This document shows positions 23,410-36,900 of a DNA stretch of 64,000 bases, piece after piece. Within the stretch, counting starts at the first letter, position 1, and each line of letters begins with the position of its first letter. This stretch comes from Laburnicola sp. R22_1. Its lineage: Eukaryota > Ascomycota > Dothideomycetes > Pleosporales > Didymosphaeriaceae. The notes beneath the pieces were generated by a model. The model did no database searches and was not told the origin of the DNA. It saw only the letters and a program-made list of their open reading frames with translations. Location: the NCBI GenBank assembly GCA_014281115.1, contig JACONQ010000011.1, forward strand, positions 2,604,001-2,668,000. The letters are read 5' to 3'. Position numbers and translations under genes: made by a program.

Positions 23410-26400
23410 CTTGTCAACAAGCAAGTAACTAACTTGCAAGCCTTGCTTGTTAAACTTGGGTAATAACCAATTCAAGCAAGCTAAGTTCGCTTATACAAAT
23501 TTACCAAGCAATTTAAGTTTTAATAGAAAACTTGCTTGGTAAACTTGAATAACTTGGGTGTTTGGGCTGTCAGAGTTGATTTTTGTGAGGTTTTCAAGTT
23601 ACTAGTAAAAGCGATTTCGGGATAGTTTTCTAGTGTTGAGATTAGCTTAGTTAGCTCCAGCCACCTGATTTCGCGCGTTTGTTTGAACTTACCGCGTACT
23701 TGTTGCTCTACAACGCCTATCCTAGTGCCCACCCCAGTACTTTGCTGCCTCTTTTGCTGCCTTATAGCCTATCATGCCCGTCTCTAGAGCTGCTAAAGCT
23801 GCTGGCAGAGGCAGCAAACGCGCTGTAGGACACGCCGAAACAACCCCCGACCCTTCCTCTAAACGCGCCCGCGTCTTCCACGGCAAAGGCACCGAAAGCC
23901 AGCCTATAGAGCTACTGGAGAGCCAGCAATGGCCGCCTGCCTCGCCGGCTGTACAGGCGATCGACCCAACAGTTGAGCAGCCGCAGCGGCGGCGCTCACC
24001 GCGCAAAGCGCTAGCGGACGCGGCGTCCTAGGCCACTAAAAAGCGCCTATTCGAGTTGCAGTCGCGTAATAGAGTGGCTAACAAGGCTATTATTAAGTCT
24101 GTAGCTAGCAGCAAAGCGGCCATAGTGGCCAGTTTCGACGAGGATAACCGCGAGGAGGGGCAGTTCGACAAGCGTTTTGCGGATAACTTTAACGGCATTA
24201 ACTAGGATCGTTTAAAGCGCTTTTGTAAGCCTCCGCGCACTTAGAAGCGGGCTAAAAGCTAGATTTACAACTATAGTTACCGCGTCGCGCTGCGAAGTAG
24301 GCCTAAGGAGCTCTACTTCGTCTGCAAGTACTGCTATTAGCATCGTTCAAATGAAGGGATTTTTAAGGTTACGCAGTCAACAACAGCCGCGATCTCTTAT
24401 CTAGGGTAGCTAAAGGCGGGCTACAACCTTAGCAAAGCTGGCAGCAAAGTTGCTAAGCGGAAGCTGCCACCTGGCTAGAAGTCGCTGGTGATGGTAGCCG
24501 GTTCTGGTATAGAAGTCAGTCAAGAAATCGCCAACGAGATAGGCAACTTTAACGTACAGGGTTTCCGCTTTGCTGTTGTTACGTGGCTTCTTAAGAACAA
24601 TCACCCGCTCAGCGAACTCGAATCGCCCGCCTTTCGTGCCTTAATTAGCTTTGCCAACCCTGAGGCAGAAGCAGCGCTATAGGCAAGTCACAATAGCGTG
24701 TCGTCGTACGCGATAAGACTCTACGAATTTATGCTACCGAAAGTCGTTACGGCGCTGTCCGAATCGAGGAGCAAGATCTATATAAGCTTTAACGGTTGGA
24801 CAACAAAGGGAGGCAAGCGCGGCTTTTTTGGAGTTGTAGCTTACTACGCTGATGCGTTGGGCAAGCTGGTAGACTTGCCTATAGCGCTGCCGCAGCTGGC
24901 GGGCGCCCACACTAGTGAGAGGATTGCTGAGGTCGTTACTTAAACGCTGCAGAAGTTTGGGATAGGTTTATTGAAGCTAGGCTGCTTTGTGCTCGATAAC
25001 GCCTACGCCAACGATACTGTAGTTAGCTGCCTTGCTGGTTAGTACGGCTTTACTGCCTCTCACTACCGCCTCTGCTGCGGTCCACATACAATTAATCTTG
25101 TTGCCTAGGCGATTATTTTTGGCAAGAATCCTGACTTATACGATAACGACGCAATGGAGCTAAGAGATAAGGAGCAACTAATGGCGGAATGGCGCAAAGA
25201 CGGCCCTTTGGGCGTACTTATTGATGTGATCAACTATATACAAACGCCTCAGCAATACGACAAGTTTAACCACTTTCAGCGCCTCGCTAACACGGAGCTA
25301 CCGACGCACGAAAAGAAATCAATATTAGAGCCTATTAAGGCGGTTGTTACGCGCTGGAACTCGTACTATAGCTGCTTCAAACGCGCTGCTAAGCTACAGC
25401 ACGCCGTCAGCAACTACGCCAACTACCACATACAGCGCACGCGCAACCTCGACGATATCGCCAAAAGACGCGGCAATAAGCTCCCTAACGTGCCAAAATG
25501 GATGCGATCAGACGGCCTAAATAGCGCGGACTGGGCGGTGATTACAGAGTATATTGACGCGCTTAAGCCGCTTAAAGACGCTACGAAGTAGCTTGAAAGT
25601 TGTGGTAAGTTAGGCAGGTTTGGCGCGCTTTACTCAGTTATCCTAGTCTTTAAAACGCTACTCCACGAGCTTGAGCTGCGCGTTAAGCAGTATAAGAGCG
25701 TCAACTTCGAGCAACCTGGCGCTCTGGAGGATCATATACCCATTAACCTTCGCGCTGCCTGGGCTAAAGCCGATGACTACTACGCCAAACTTGACGCAAG
25801 TCCTTACCCGTACGCCGCTACAATCCTCCACCCATACTACAAGCGCTACTGTGATCGTAGCTAGCGCAAAAAGCCAGACTAGTTGGCAAAAAACAACGCT
25901 GCGTTTGAGCAGCTTTGGCGGCAATACAGGCCAACCAACGCGCCAAAAAGCAGCCCAGCTGCGCAGTCTAGCGATCTCGAAGACGCCATTACCGCGATAG
26001 CTAACGCCAACGATAGCGACGACGACAACGAGGACATAGATAAGTACAAGCGGTGGAAGAAACTGGAGCTAAAATGGACACGCGAGCAGCTCAAAGACGG
26101 TTGCTGCCCTATCCGTTACTGGATTGAACTGGCGCCAAAATACCCCAATTTATCGCGCTTAGCAATCGACGTTCTAACAATCCCCGCCTCTAGCTGCGAG
26201 TGCGAGCGCCTCTTCAGCGAGCTTAGTGATCTATTAGAGCCAAAAAGACGCAAAATCAGAGCTTAGTTGCTAGCAGCTTTGCAATATATTCGAGCTTGGC
26301 AGCAAGCTGGTTTCGAACGCCCAGCTGACAGTATCGCTGAGAAGCTTGAAGCACTAGTTACCGACGATGAGCTAGGCCAGCAATATGGGATATGCGACTA

Positions 26401-26594
26401 GGAGTCGTCTCAGCAGTAATTTGTACCTACTTCGACTCTGTACGACATAAATTCTATCAAGCAAGCAAGCAAGTCTCAAGCAATTAGCACGAAAACTTCA
26501 CCCAAGTCAAGCAAGTCAAGTTCCTAACAAGCTGGAATACAAGCAAGTCAAGTTCGAGCTCGAAACTTGCTTGACTTGCTTGTTGACAAGTCTG
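23406..26594 (+). mobile_element. hAT-1: hAT-superfamily transposon
   Basis: Ends are TAGACTTGTCAACAAGCAAG and CTTGCTTGTTGACAAGTCTG (near-perfect inverted repeats; the first base has changed from C to T). Subterminal regions contain many copies of ACTTGCTTG-like words. The 8 bp on either side (TATTTAGT and CTTAGCAC) do not match, so one flank has probably been rearranged after insertion. Contains one transposase gene. Confidence 0.82.
23774..26419 (+). pseudogene. hAT-1 transposase, about 14 in-frame stops
   Basis: A single frame from ATG 23774 to TAA 26417-26419 with no frameshift. It has a basic, Pro/Ser-rich N-terminus, a BED-type zinc finger remnant (YFVCKYCY with a downstream His, near 24320), the RNase H-like transposase core, and the hATC dimerisation domain (YPNLSRLAIDVLTIPASSCE near 26130-26200, followed by CERLFSELSDLL). 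Stops are mostly TAG at expected Trp or Gln codons. It is homologous over its full length to the hAT-2 transposase. Confidence 0.9.
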
Positions 26595-27003
26595 CTTAGC
26601 ACAGAACGCGAAGCAATTAGGATCTTAATACTGGCTCTAGGAGACGTCCTACTATTAGGGACGCCTGTAGTATAGAGCGAGGTCCACCAACACTGCAACA
26701 GCGGACAGCTACCTACCTAGGACTGCACTAATACAGAGACTAGTTCTCAACCTAAATACAGCTGCCACACAAAGGCAAAAGGGGACCTATAGCCAATATC
26801 AGCTTTAAATATGCGTTTAAACCTAAAGGGGGTGTGTAAGCAGCCTAGAGCTATGTTATATAACAACATTAGTCTTATAAGTTAGCTCGCCTACTATATA
26901 CAAGTCTCTAATCTCTCTATATACGATACACAGGCATATACACATCTGAACACAGATACTTCTACAATATACACTTTCTACACATACTACCCACCTGCTT
27001 ACA
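26595..27003 (+). mobile_element. 3' fragment of a Copia-type retrotransposon with its LTR
   Basis: 26595-26834 is internal sequence ending in a polypurine tract (AAAGGGGGTG) that directly precedes a 169-bp LTR (26835-27003). The rest of the element is absent; hAT-1 abuts its left end. On the right the LTR joins the broken transposase of P2, suggesting insertion into P2 followed by loss of everything to the left. Confidence 0.7.
26835..27003 (+). repeat. LTR (3' end of truncated retrotransposon)
   Basis: Begins TGTAAGCAG and ends CTGCTTACA, a perfect 9-bp inverted repeat with canonical TG...CA ends. No second copy of this LTR was seen in the window. Confidence 0.75.
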
Positions 27004-27853
27004 TAACGTGAGATCCATGCCCATCAAGGACTAGGAGTCGCCACTGCCGTCGAGCCTTCTCCTTTGTACAGCGATCAAACACCTATTTGAGCCATTGAAG
27101 CCCTATCTCATTGTTTGACCATCCAGAGGTTAATGAGGTGATAAATGCCGTATAAGAGATGTTAATTTCTTCTACCCAGCTTGATTGTAGGCTCCCGGCG
27201 TCAGATTGATAGATCAGTGATAGATCAACAGCAGATCCGTCGGCGCATATACATGCGATGAGCGAGATCCACTCACGGCTGCCATCCTAGATAGATTGCC
27301 TCACTTGGCGACTCTCATATAGAGGCCTATCAAAGATCCTTTTTGACCTGCCAGTGATGCCAAGTAGGAAGCCTTTCTCGTCCATATTGTACGTATGCTG
27401 AGGCTCTACGCCATACTTCGTGATTTTCTCATATAGAAGCTCAAAGTAGAGCTTATATTTTGCCCCTAAATCAGCTTTGTGGCGATTGCTGTCAAGCCTA
27501 GTCGTCCATCGTGAGACTAAGGAGTCGCGGTGGCGCCTAACAAAGCGATTAACCCATTGTATAGAGACGTCCTTTTTGGCCATAATTGATGCAAAGTTCT
27601 AGATCATCTAACGCGTAGGAGGTAGACCTCTCTAAGTAAGACGCTGTATATACTGCAGGAGCTCAGATTCTTGTTGTTGGTTGAGATTTTGGCGAGTCTG
27701 TACTGGCTGTGTACGCGTCTGTATAACGCGTCTATGCCGGCGCGTCAACGTTGACCGCACAACACCAAATTCTTTTGCAACTTTTTAATACGAGAAAGTT
27801 TCCCTAGGGTTTTGTGAGTCGATAGCGATAATTTCAGCCTTAATCGGATCCAT
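27004..27853 (-). pseudogene. P2 transposase, N-terminal half
   Basis: Starts at ATG 27853 (minus strand). A pogo HTH region (EFGVVRSTLTRRH) is followed by the first DDE motif YNMDEKGFLLGITG, and the frame continues to LVLDGHGSHV with the second catalytic Asp intact. It then stops at the LTR junction before the third Asp. Several TAG codons are present in the N-terminal part. Confidence 0.83.
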
Positions 27854-27911
27854 ATTAGTGGAGATGCGGCGCGTCAAAATTGAAGTCCTATATCTGTTGG
27901 GGTGCGCGTTA

Positions 27912-30024
27912 CTGTGTCCGTGCACTCAACGCCCGGATTCAGTCAACGCCCCGCTGAACACCATAGCAGCTTAACTAAAATAAGGCTGCAGAGCCACACA
28001 AAATCGCTATTATTACGAGATTTTGTAGTAGAGTACTATTTTGATGCTTGCGATTCACCTGTGCTACTTATATTTACTTGGAAGCTTAACGTTGCGGCCG
28101 TGCCGCGTGGTCTTAGGTGGAGCTGCTGATGCGGCACCTGAAGCCTCCTAAGTAGTTATAGTATTAACTACGCGTTTCTAACGCTTATTGCTCTGTATAG
28201 ATGGCTGCAAGGCCTTTCTCTTACCCTTTTAGGTAGATTGTAGAGCTTTTGCATCGTCGCGAGCTTCTCTCTGGCGAGCACGCTCTGCTGCCTTCTCAGC
28301 CTTCTCCTTCTCCTTAGCTACCTTGGCTGCCTCCCTCGCCACACGCTTCTCCTCTGCAATTTTCTCCTTGCATAGCTTAGCTGCCTTCTTCAACTCAGCC
28401 TTCTCAGCTTTTTGAAGCTTCTGCTCCTTCTCCTCTTGTTCCTTTACAGACTGACGTACGCGAGCCTCCCTAACCTTCCTTGGTAACCAGAAAACCGCCC
28501 CCCTATAGTACTCTTGACGTTGTTGCAGATCTAGAGGTTTTCCCTTCTTCTTGTGCTTCCTTTTCGTAGTAAGAGCCTCTCTTAACCCAGCAATCTCATG
28601 GTGAAGTAACTCATTTTGAACTGAGATGTGGTGGAGTGAGCGGCTAAGCTTCTGCGCGTCCTTACTACTCTGATCTTCTACTGCGGATCGTACAAGGCGG
28701 TCTAGTTTACGCCAGTTAGATCCGCTGAGTACTGACGTAGAGCTCTCTCGCGATTCCTGCTCATCTAGGGTAGTGTTGGTGAACCTTTTGAGTATAACCT
28801 CTGGGTTGAATGGTGATATGCCTGTTGCTTCAAAAGACTTAAGTATCGTCTCCTCCTTAAAAGAGCTCGTCCAGGCCTCCCAGAATAGAGGGAAGAAGTC
28901 CCCTTTCTTAATAGGGAGGAGTCCCTGGCTCTGGTGGAGGTGATCTGATAGCTCCTTTGAGTACGCAGTTGATAGAGGCTTAAATAGAACCACATCAAGT
29001 GGCTGAAGCGTGTGGGTTGAATGAGGGGGGAAGATGGCTAGGAGTATCCTGTTACAGTCGCAATAGTCGATAAAATCCATAGTAACGTGAGATCCATAGC
29101 CATTAAGGATGAGTAACTAGTAAGACCGTTGAGCTTTTGCCTTGGTGTAGCGATTAAACACCTGTTCAAGCCAGGCAAGGCCGATATTGTTGTTTGTCCA
29201 GCCTGAAGGCGACGAGTAAATGTGTACTGAGTGCTCTCCTGCCTTAATATCCTCTACCCAGCTTAATTGTATAGCCTTGTTGGTAGCCTAATAGATAAGG
29301 CTTGGCGGCAAGGCTGATCTATCAGCGCAAACACACGCTAGGAGGGTAATCCATTCACGAGAGCCATCTTAGAGAGATGCTATAACCTCCTTATTCTCCC
29401 ACATTCGTCTGCTGAACACTCGTTTTGATCGGCTAGTGATACCAATTAAGAAGCCTTTTTCATCCATATTATACGTGTGACGAGGCTCGATGTCATATTC
29501 CTTGATTTTGGCACCCAGGAGATCAAAATACAGGCTGTATTTATCCCCTGAGTCGGCTTGGTGGCGATTGCTGTCCATACCAGCTGCCCATCGAGAGATC
29601 AGATGGATGTTGTGTCGGTTGATGAAGCGAGTAACCCAGCTCTCGCTCACTGGCTCCTTGGCTATTGTTGACGCGAAATTTCGTATCATCTCTCTTGTGG
29701 GTGGCAAGTGACGCGCTGTAAGCCCTTCAATGTATTGTACAAGCTCCTGCTCTTGTTGGGGACTGAGTTTCCGTCGGTTAAACCCCGCAGTTGCACGCGT
29801 CGTTTGAATCGCTTGGTGCCTTCGCGACAGCGTACTTCGATCAACGCCATGCTTGCTAGCGATCTTAGTATAAGAGAAAGATTCTTCTGACCTTAGCGAT
29901 TCTATTTCTTTAATTGCAGCCTCAATTGAGCTCATATTGGTGGCGTTATGGCGTGTTGAAATTTGGGGTGGTTTGCGTTCAGCGGGGCGTTGACTGAATC
30001 CGGGCGTTGAGTGCACGGACACAG
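27912..30024 (-). mobile_element. P3: pogo-like transposon, complete
   Basis: TIRs of about 50 bp begin CTGTGTCCGTGCACTCAACG and end with the complement. TA duplications are at 27910-27911 and 30025-30026. It is 2113 bp and sits in the 5' leader of P2. Removing P3 and one TA rejoins the P2 leader. Confidence 0.92.
28229..29935 (-). pseudogene. P3 transposase, three in-frame stops
   Basis: Minus-strand frame of about 570 codons starting at ATG 29935. HTH: YTKIASKHGVDRSTLSRRH. A Tc5-type DNA-binding domain follows, then DDE_1: YNMDEKGFLIGITS, LNGYGSHVTMDF (second Asp changed to Asn) and LQPLDVVLFKPL. The C-terminus is a long Lys/Glu/Ala coiled coil (about residues 480-565). TAG codons occur near 29366, 29290 and 29115, at expected Trp or Gln positions. 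No frameshift: the two long open segments share a frame. Confidence 0.9.
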
Positions 30025-33000
30025 TAGTGTCTCTGCGCACTGACTGTCTCGGCAGGGTACCCTGTCTCGGCAGTCAATGCGCACCGTCACTCAATGCGCA
30101 ACCCCAACGTAATCGCTCAGCCAGCAATATGAAGCTATAGAGCTCTACACAAAAGCTTTTATCGCGAGATTTTCTAGAGTTGGCTTCTCATAGAGCTATA
30201 GATGATTGCTAGCTAGTCAGATTATAGATATCTGCTTGGTGTTCTGATTATACGGCCACAGCGCGATAATGGCGTTAATGGCGCAGATGCCGCCGCATCA
30301 ACGCGTACAGGTGCTGGCGTAGATTTCTTCCTCTTTGTAACTGTATAAGTAGCTTTTAAAGCTTTCTGACTTCCCTTTTTGGCAATTTTAAGACGTTTTT
30401 GAAGTTATTGTTGAGTCTTGCGAGCCTGTTGACGGAGGCGTCGCTCAGCAGCTTGATCAGCTTTCTCCTTAGCGCGCGCATCTCTAGCTGCTGCCCGCTT
30501 AACGCGCTTCTCCTGCTGTAAACGAGCTTTAAGCTGTTTATTAGCTATATAGATCTCTTGCTGCTAAGCTTTTTGGAGTTGTAACTGTTGTTTTTCAGCC
30601 TCCTACTAGCTAAGCGAGTTACGCGCCCTCTGTACGCGGGCAGGTGACCAGAAAACTGCTCCTCCATGCCACTCCTTAGGTTGCTCTAAGGGCAGAGTCT
30701 TGCCTTTTGTTTGACGCTGTTTCTGGTTTGCAAGAGCTTCTCAGAGACCCTTATTTTCATACTCTAGGAGCTGCTTTTGTACAAAGATTGAGTGTATCGT
30801 CTGGCTTAGCTTACGCGACTCCTTAGTCGCGATATCCTTTATAGTGGAGCGTAACAGTCGCTCTATTTTACGCCAATCTAACGCGCTAAGTACTAAGGTA
30901 GAGCTTACTAGTGATTCTGGCTCTGGCAGAGTCTCTTTGTTAAACCTTTTAAGGATAGGCGTTGGATCTGGCGGCGAGATACCTGTACACTTAAAAGCTT
31001 TGGTAATTAACTGCGGCGTAACTAACATCGTCCAGGCCTTCCAGAATAGCGTAAAGAAGTCTCTTTTGGCGATTGTTGACAGTCCTTGGCTCCTATACAG
31101 GTATCTGGAGAGCTCGTCAGAGTAGGCAGCTGAGAGAGACTTAAATACGCAGACGTTAAGAGGCTGCAGCGTATAAGTCGCATGAGGGGGAAATATCGCA
31201 AGGAGGATCTTATTCTAATCGCAGTAGTTGATAAAATCCATAGTAACGTAAGATCCATGCCCATTAAGGACTAGAAGTCGCCACTACTGTTAAGCCTTCT
31301 CCTTTGTACAGCGATCAAACACCTATTTAAGCCATTGAAGCCCTATCTTATTGTTTGACTATCTAGAGGTTAATAAGGTGATAAAGACTCTGTGAGAATT
31401 GACGTTGATTTCTTCAACCCAGCTTGATTGTAGAGTCGCGGCGTCAGATCGATAGATTAGCGCTAGATTAACAGTAGATCCGTCGGCGCATATACATGCG
31501 ATAAGCGAGATCCACTTATGGTTGCCGTCCTATATAGATTGCCTTACTTAGCGACTCTTATATAGAGGCCTATCGAAGATCCTTTTTAAGCGGCTAGTGA
31601 TACTAAGGAGGAAGCCTTTCTCGTCCATATTGTACGTATGCTAAGGCTCTACACTATACTCTATAATTTTCTTGTGTAGAAGCTCAAAGTAGAGCCTGTA
31701 TTTTGCCTCTAAATTAGCCTTGTGGCGATTGCTGTTAAGCCTAGTCGTCTATTGTAAGATTAAGGAGTTAGGTTGCGCCTAACAAAGCGATCAACCTAGG
31801 ACATGCTAACGTCTCTTTTTGCTATATAGGAAGCAAAATTTTGTATTATCTGCCGTGTAGGAGGAAGGCCACGCTTAGTAAGGTAGGTGATATATTGTAG
31901 AAGCCCCTTTTCTTGTTGTGGATGGAGTAGACGGCGTGTACCATCAGTGATAGTACGCGCCTGCGCGTCAACGTAGAGCGTACCGTACCCTAGCTTGGCA
32001 GTCCGTGCAACGCGTCACTCCATGCAACACCCCGCCATGCAACACCCCAACTTTGACGCGCCATATCTCCACCAATATGGATCCAATTGAGGCTGCGATA
32101 GCAGCAATCGAATCGCGAGAGCCAGGAGAATCTTTCTCATATAGACAGGTTGCAAAGGATCACGGTGTTGTGACTTCTACACTGACGCGTCGGCACCAAG
32201 GCGTCACACAAGCAGGTGCAGCTGCCAACTCCGCGCGTCGAAATATCAGCCAACAACAAGAAGTAGAGCTTCTACGATATATCAAACAGCTCACCGAACG
32301 TGGCCTTCCTCCTACAAGGCAGATGATACAGAGCTTTGCTTCACATATAGCCAAAAAGCAGATCTTAATATCCTAGGTTGATCGCTTTGTACGGCGGAAC
32401 AAGGAATCCTTAATATCTCAATAGACAGCCGGCATCGACAACAATCGCCACAAAGCTGATTCTCCAGCCAAATATAAGCTCTACTTCGAGCTCTTGCAGC
32501 GTAAGATCGAACAATATCAGATCGAGGCTCGAGATACGTACAATATGGACGAGAAAGGCTTCCTACTCGGCATCACCTCCCGCTCCAAGAGGATCTTCAA
32601 TAGGCCTCTATACGAGGCCAAGGCTGTAAGGCAAGCAATACAAGATGGCAGCCATAAGTGGATATCGATCATAGCTTGTATATGCGCCGACGGATCTGCC
32701 TTAGCCCCAGGTCTCATCTATCAGGCCAGCTCTATCAACATACAATTAAGCTGGGCCGAGGATATCAATCCTGAACACCATCAGGCCTTTATCACGGTAT
32801 CAGAATCTGGCTAGAGCAATAATCAGATCGGCCTTGCATGGCTGCAACAGGTGTTTAATCAGCTCACAAAGCCAAAATCTGGACGATCGTATCGGCTATT
32901 GATCCTTAATGGCCATAGATCTTATATCACAATGGACTTTATTGACTTTTGTAATCGCAATAGGATCCTGCTAGCCATATATCCGCCTCATTCTACGCAT

Positions 33001-33907
33001 ACGTTGCAGCCTCTTGATGTCTGCGTCTTCAAGCCTCTATCAACAGCATATTCGAACGAGCTATCAGCCTTCATAAACAACAGCCAGGGACTGGCCTCAA
33101 TCACTAAGAGAGATTTCTTTAGCCTGTTCTGGCAGGCCTGGGTCAATACAATGAGGCAGCCATTAATCCTCCGGGCCTTTAAAGCTACAGGCATCTCCCC
33201 GCTCGATCCGACGACTATACTCAATAGATTTGATCAGTCTCAACTATCTGAGCAAGGATCACGAGAAAGCTCAACCTCAGTACTCAGTGCTTCAGATTGG
33301 AGAAAGATCGATAGGCTACTAAGGGCCGCTGTGGATACAGGCGGAGATAATAAGGCCAAGAAGCTCAGTCGAACTGTACACCATATCTCTGTACAGAAAC
33401 AGCTTTTGGAGCATGAAAACAATGGCCTCCGCGAGGCCCTATCGATACAGAAGAAGCGCTCAAAGCGAGGCAGGCCTTTACCTCTTGATCGGCCAGATAA
33501 GTATCATGGTGGAGCTGTTTTCTGGTCACCTCATAGCGTGCAGCGGGCCCGCGATCGTCAACACCAAAAAGATATAGAGGATCAGCAAAAACAGCTTCAA
33601 AAAAGTGAGCAAGCAGAGGCTCGTCGGGCCAGCCAGCAGCTCAAGGCAAGACTTCTCCAGGAGAGGCGTATTGCTCGAGCAGCTGCTAGAGATGCGCGCG
33701 CAAAGCAGAGGGCCGATGAGGCTGCAGATCGACGTCTCAAACAACAGGCCCGCAAGGCACAAAATCAACTTCAGAAACGTATCAGATTATCCCAAAAGGG
33801 TAATAAGAAGGCCTCAAAGCCTTCTAGCAGATCTATTAAGAAGAAACAGGCTCAGCGTGAGGCTGTAGATATTGATGAGGCCTCATCTGTTGCATCCGCC
33901 TCACAGT

Positions 33908-36900
33908 CAGGGTTGTCAACAACCAAACATGCCTCAATATTTTGTTTGAATTTTGTTTGAATTGACAACGTCAACCAAACAAAAAGCTGCTGCTGCAATT
34001 TTGATAGGTCAAACAAACAAAAGAGGCAATTGCAGTCAAAAAATTTGAAGTTTGTTTGAATCGCTTAGCATACTGTAATAATAAGGTACCCTAGAGTTAG
34101 TGATATATTCTTAGTGTTGATGTAACAATAACTTTCCCAACGCTGCAATTATATAGGTATTCCTATAGTAAACAGAGCAAAAACGGAGCTTCTTAAGTGG
34201 ATTGTACCTGCGTAAAAAAGCCCGCATAACGGATGTGTGCTTCCACTGGCCGCCAGCAACTGATATACATGAATTGCTATTCGGCTTTAGCACCTCCTAT
34301 CCTCTGTTCCTCCTCTTTCTTTACGTAGGTAATAAGCTGTTAAAACAATAAATATATATATAATAATCTAAATAAGCTAATATTATAGTGTTGAGGTATT
34401 GTAGCAAAGTGAGTTTGCGCTGTTGCAGCGAAGCCTAAGTTATGTTTATATATTCTGAACCTAGTTACTACTCTTAAAAAATTGTTTGCTATAACTACGC
34501 AATAAATCTTGTCTTTTATAAGTTAAACTATTAAATCAATGTTGCTAAATTAATTCCTGTCGCCTGTTTTACTATATCTCTATTGTTGCGGGCTGCAGAG
34601 CGTCGCGCAGTACGCCTTGGCATGAAGTGGTAATGTTGGCTAGCCGACCGCGTACTTTCCGCGTACCTTGCGCGTCAACGCTTACACACCCACTATACTT
34701 TGGCTTACTTGCCTGCGCCTACAGCTTACTTTTTCGCGCCTTTGCTTACCTTCACGCTTACTATGCCCCCAAAACGAAGCCGCGAGCCTGCTGAGGCATC
34801 CGAACCTATGCCCAAACGTTCCTAACGTGCGCCGAAACCCAGCCAGCGCCTTATGGATAGCCAGCGGCCGCTTACTCCTCCGCCAACCCAGCCGTCTATT
34901 GAGGTAGTTGACGAGCCGGAGCCGCCTATTAAGGTGCTTGAAAGTACTCTAGAGCCGCGCTCAATAGAGCCACCAACCGAGCTAGAGGAGCGCGCCCGGA
35001 GGCCATCACCACGGCCTATACTACAAGCCTTACAGGCCAATAAGCCAGCTTGGGAGTTGCTATTAGTGGCTAATAAGCCGCCTATAGCTACTAAGCCGCC
35101 GCGCGCGTTTAGTAATGCTGCCACAGAGGCTTTAGTAGAGGAGGACGCTGCGCCTAGTGTTGACTTCACCAACTACGAAGGCCTTGACTTGAAGCGCCTG
35201 CTGGGCTTTAATGTGCCTCTATCCACACCCACAGGCAACATCAGCTAGGTCTTTAGGCACGGCTATCGCCTTCGAAAGCTTGGTACTAACCCTGAGAAGA
35301 TCTACTTCCAATGCAAGCACTGTTACATCAACAGAAAGAAGGGCGGCCTACACCAGACCACTCTGTCAACTACAGCCGCCAACAACCATTTGAAGCAAGA
35401 CCTTCCCGGCCATCGGCTCACCAAACAAGGCACTATCGTACACAAGAGGCCGCTCGAACCTGGCCAGAAGTCGCTGCGATGGGCGGAAGAAAACGGGGTC
35501 ACATTAAGCCAAGATGCAACGCAGGAGCTGGGTAACTTCGACGTACAAGGCTTCAGGCAAGCTGCAGTGTTATGGCTCGTCAACAACAACAGGCCATTAC
35601 GCGAGTTTGAGACTGAGTCCTTCCGCGCGATGATCAGGTTCGCTAACCCAGAGGCAGAGGCGGCGCTATGGAGGTCTCACAACAGCGTTTCGAGGTTCGT
35701 GATGAGGCTTTACAGCTGGCTACAACCTCAAGTTAAGCGCGCCTTGTCTGAGGCCTCTAGCAAAATACACATAAGCTTTGACAGCTGGACTACTAAGGGG
35801 GAAGCGCGGCTTCTTTGCAATTTGTGCGCACTACGCTGACTCTCAAGGCAATATAGTTGACCTTCCCATCGCCTTGCCGCAGCTGGTTGGTGCGCACACA
35901 GGCTCAGCGATCGCGGAAGCTGTCGTACGAATCCTACGCTACTTTGAGATTTCTAGCAGCAATTTGGGCTATTTCGTGCTTGACAACGCCTACAACAACG
36001 ATACTGCAGTTAATAAACTCGGCACAATGTACGGCTTTATCGCCAACGATCGACGCCTCCGCTGCGCTTGCCACATACTCAACCTCGTTGGGCAAACTAT
36101 TATGTTTGGCACTGACTCCGACGCCTTTGATAACGAGCCTGAACACTACAACGAAGAGGAGTTTTATATGAAGCAATGGCGGAAAGATGGTCCGCTTGGC
36201 GTGTTTCTTAATATTGTTAACTACATTAACACGCCAAAACAATGGGGTATATTTGAGGATTGTCAGAACAGCGAAGCAGTTGAGATGCCTGCTGGCGCTA
36301 CAGCAAGACGCCGTGAGCCTTTCAAGCCTGGAGTTACGCGTTGGAACAGCTATCATGACTGCTTTAAGCGCGGTGTTGAGCTACAACACGCCATCAATAG
36401 CTACTCCTCCTACCACATACAAGAGACTGAGCACGCTGACGAGCTTGCCAAAAGCAACAACACTAAGCCGCCTATTGTGCCGCAGTGGATGCGATCAGGC
36501 GGGCTTGCAGCTGCAGACTGGGCGGTGATTACCGAGTACATTGAGGTGCTTGAGCCGCTGAAGTCCGCAACTAATCGCTTGCAAGGTCGCGGCAAAGCTG
36601 GCACTCACGGCGCGTTATACGAGGTTATCCCTGTGTTTGAGTCTCTTATTGCTGACCTAGATGCCCGCCTTAGACTGTTTGAAAGCGTCAATTACCTGTC
36701 AGACGAGGCGCCAGAAGATCACGTCGCTATCAACGTACGTGCTGCGCTCAAGAAGGCGAGCAAGTACCTTAATAAACTCCTCAAAATCCCCGTCTACTAC
36801 ACTGCCACGGCACTCCACCCACGCTTCAAGAACTACTTTAAACGCTTCTGGCGTGAGAAGCCCGCACAGTTACAAGCTACGCACGCGAGCTTCGAGCAGC

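Larger units (their letters stand above)
27004..30057 (-). mobile_element. P2: pogo-like transposon, 3' truncated, carrying P3
   Basis: Visible parts are 27004-27911 and 30027-30057. The 5' terminus on the minus strand reads CCCTGCCGAGACAGTCAGTG and abuts the TA at 30058-30059. P3 inserted in its 5' leader at a TA. The 3' half of the transposase and the other TIR are missing beyond the retrotransposon LTR at 27003. Confidence 0.78.
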
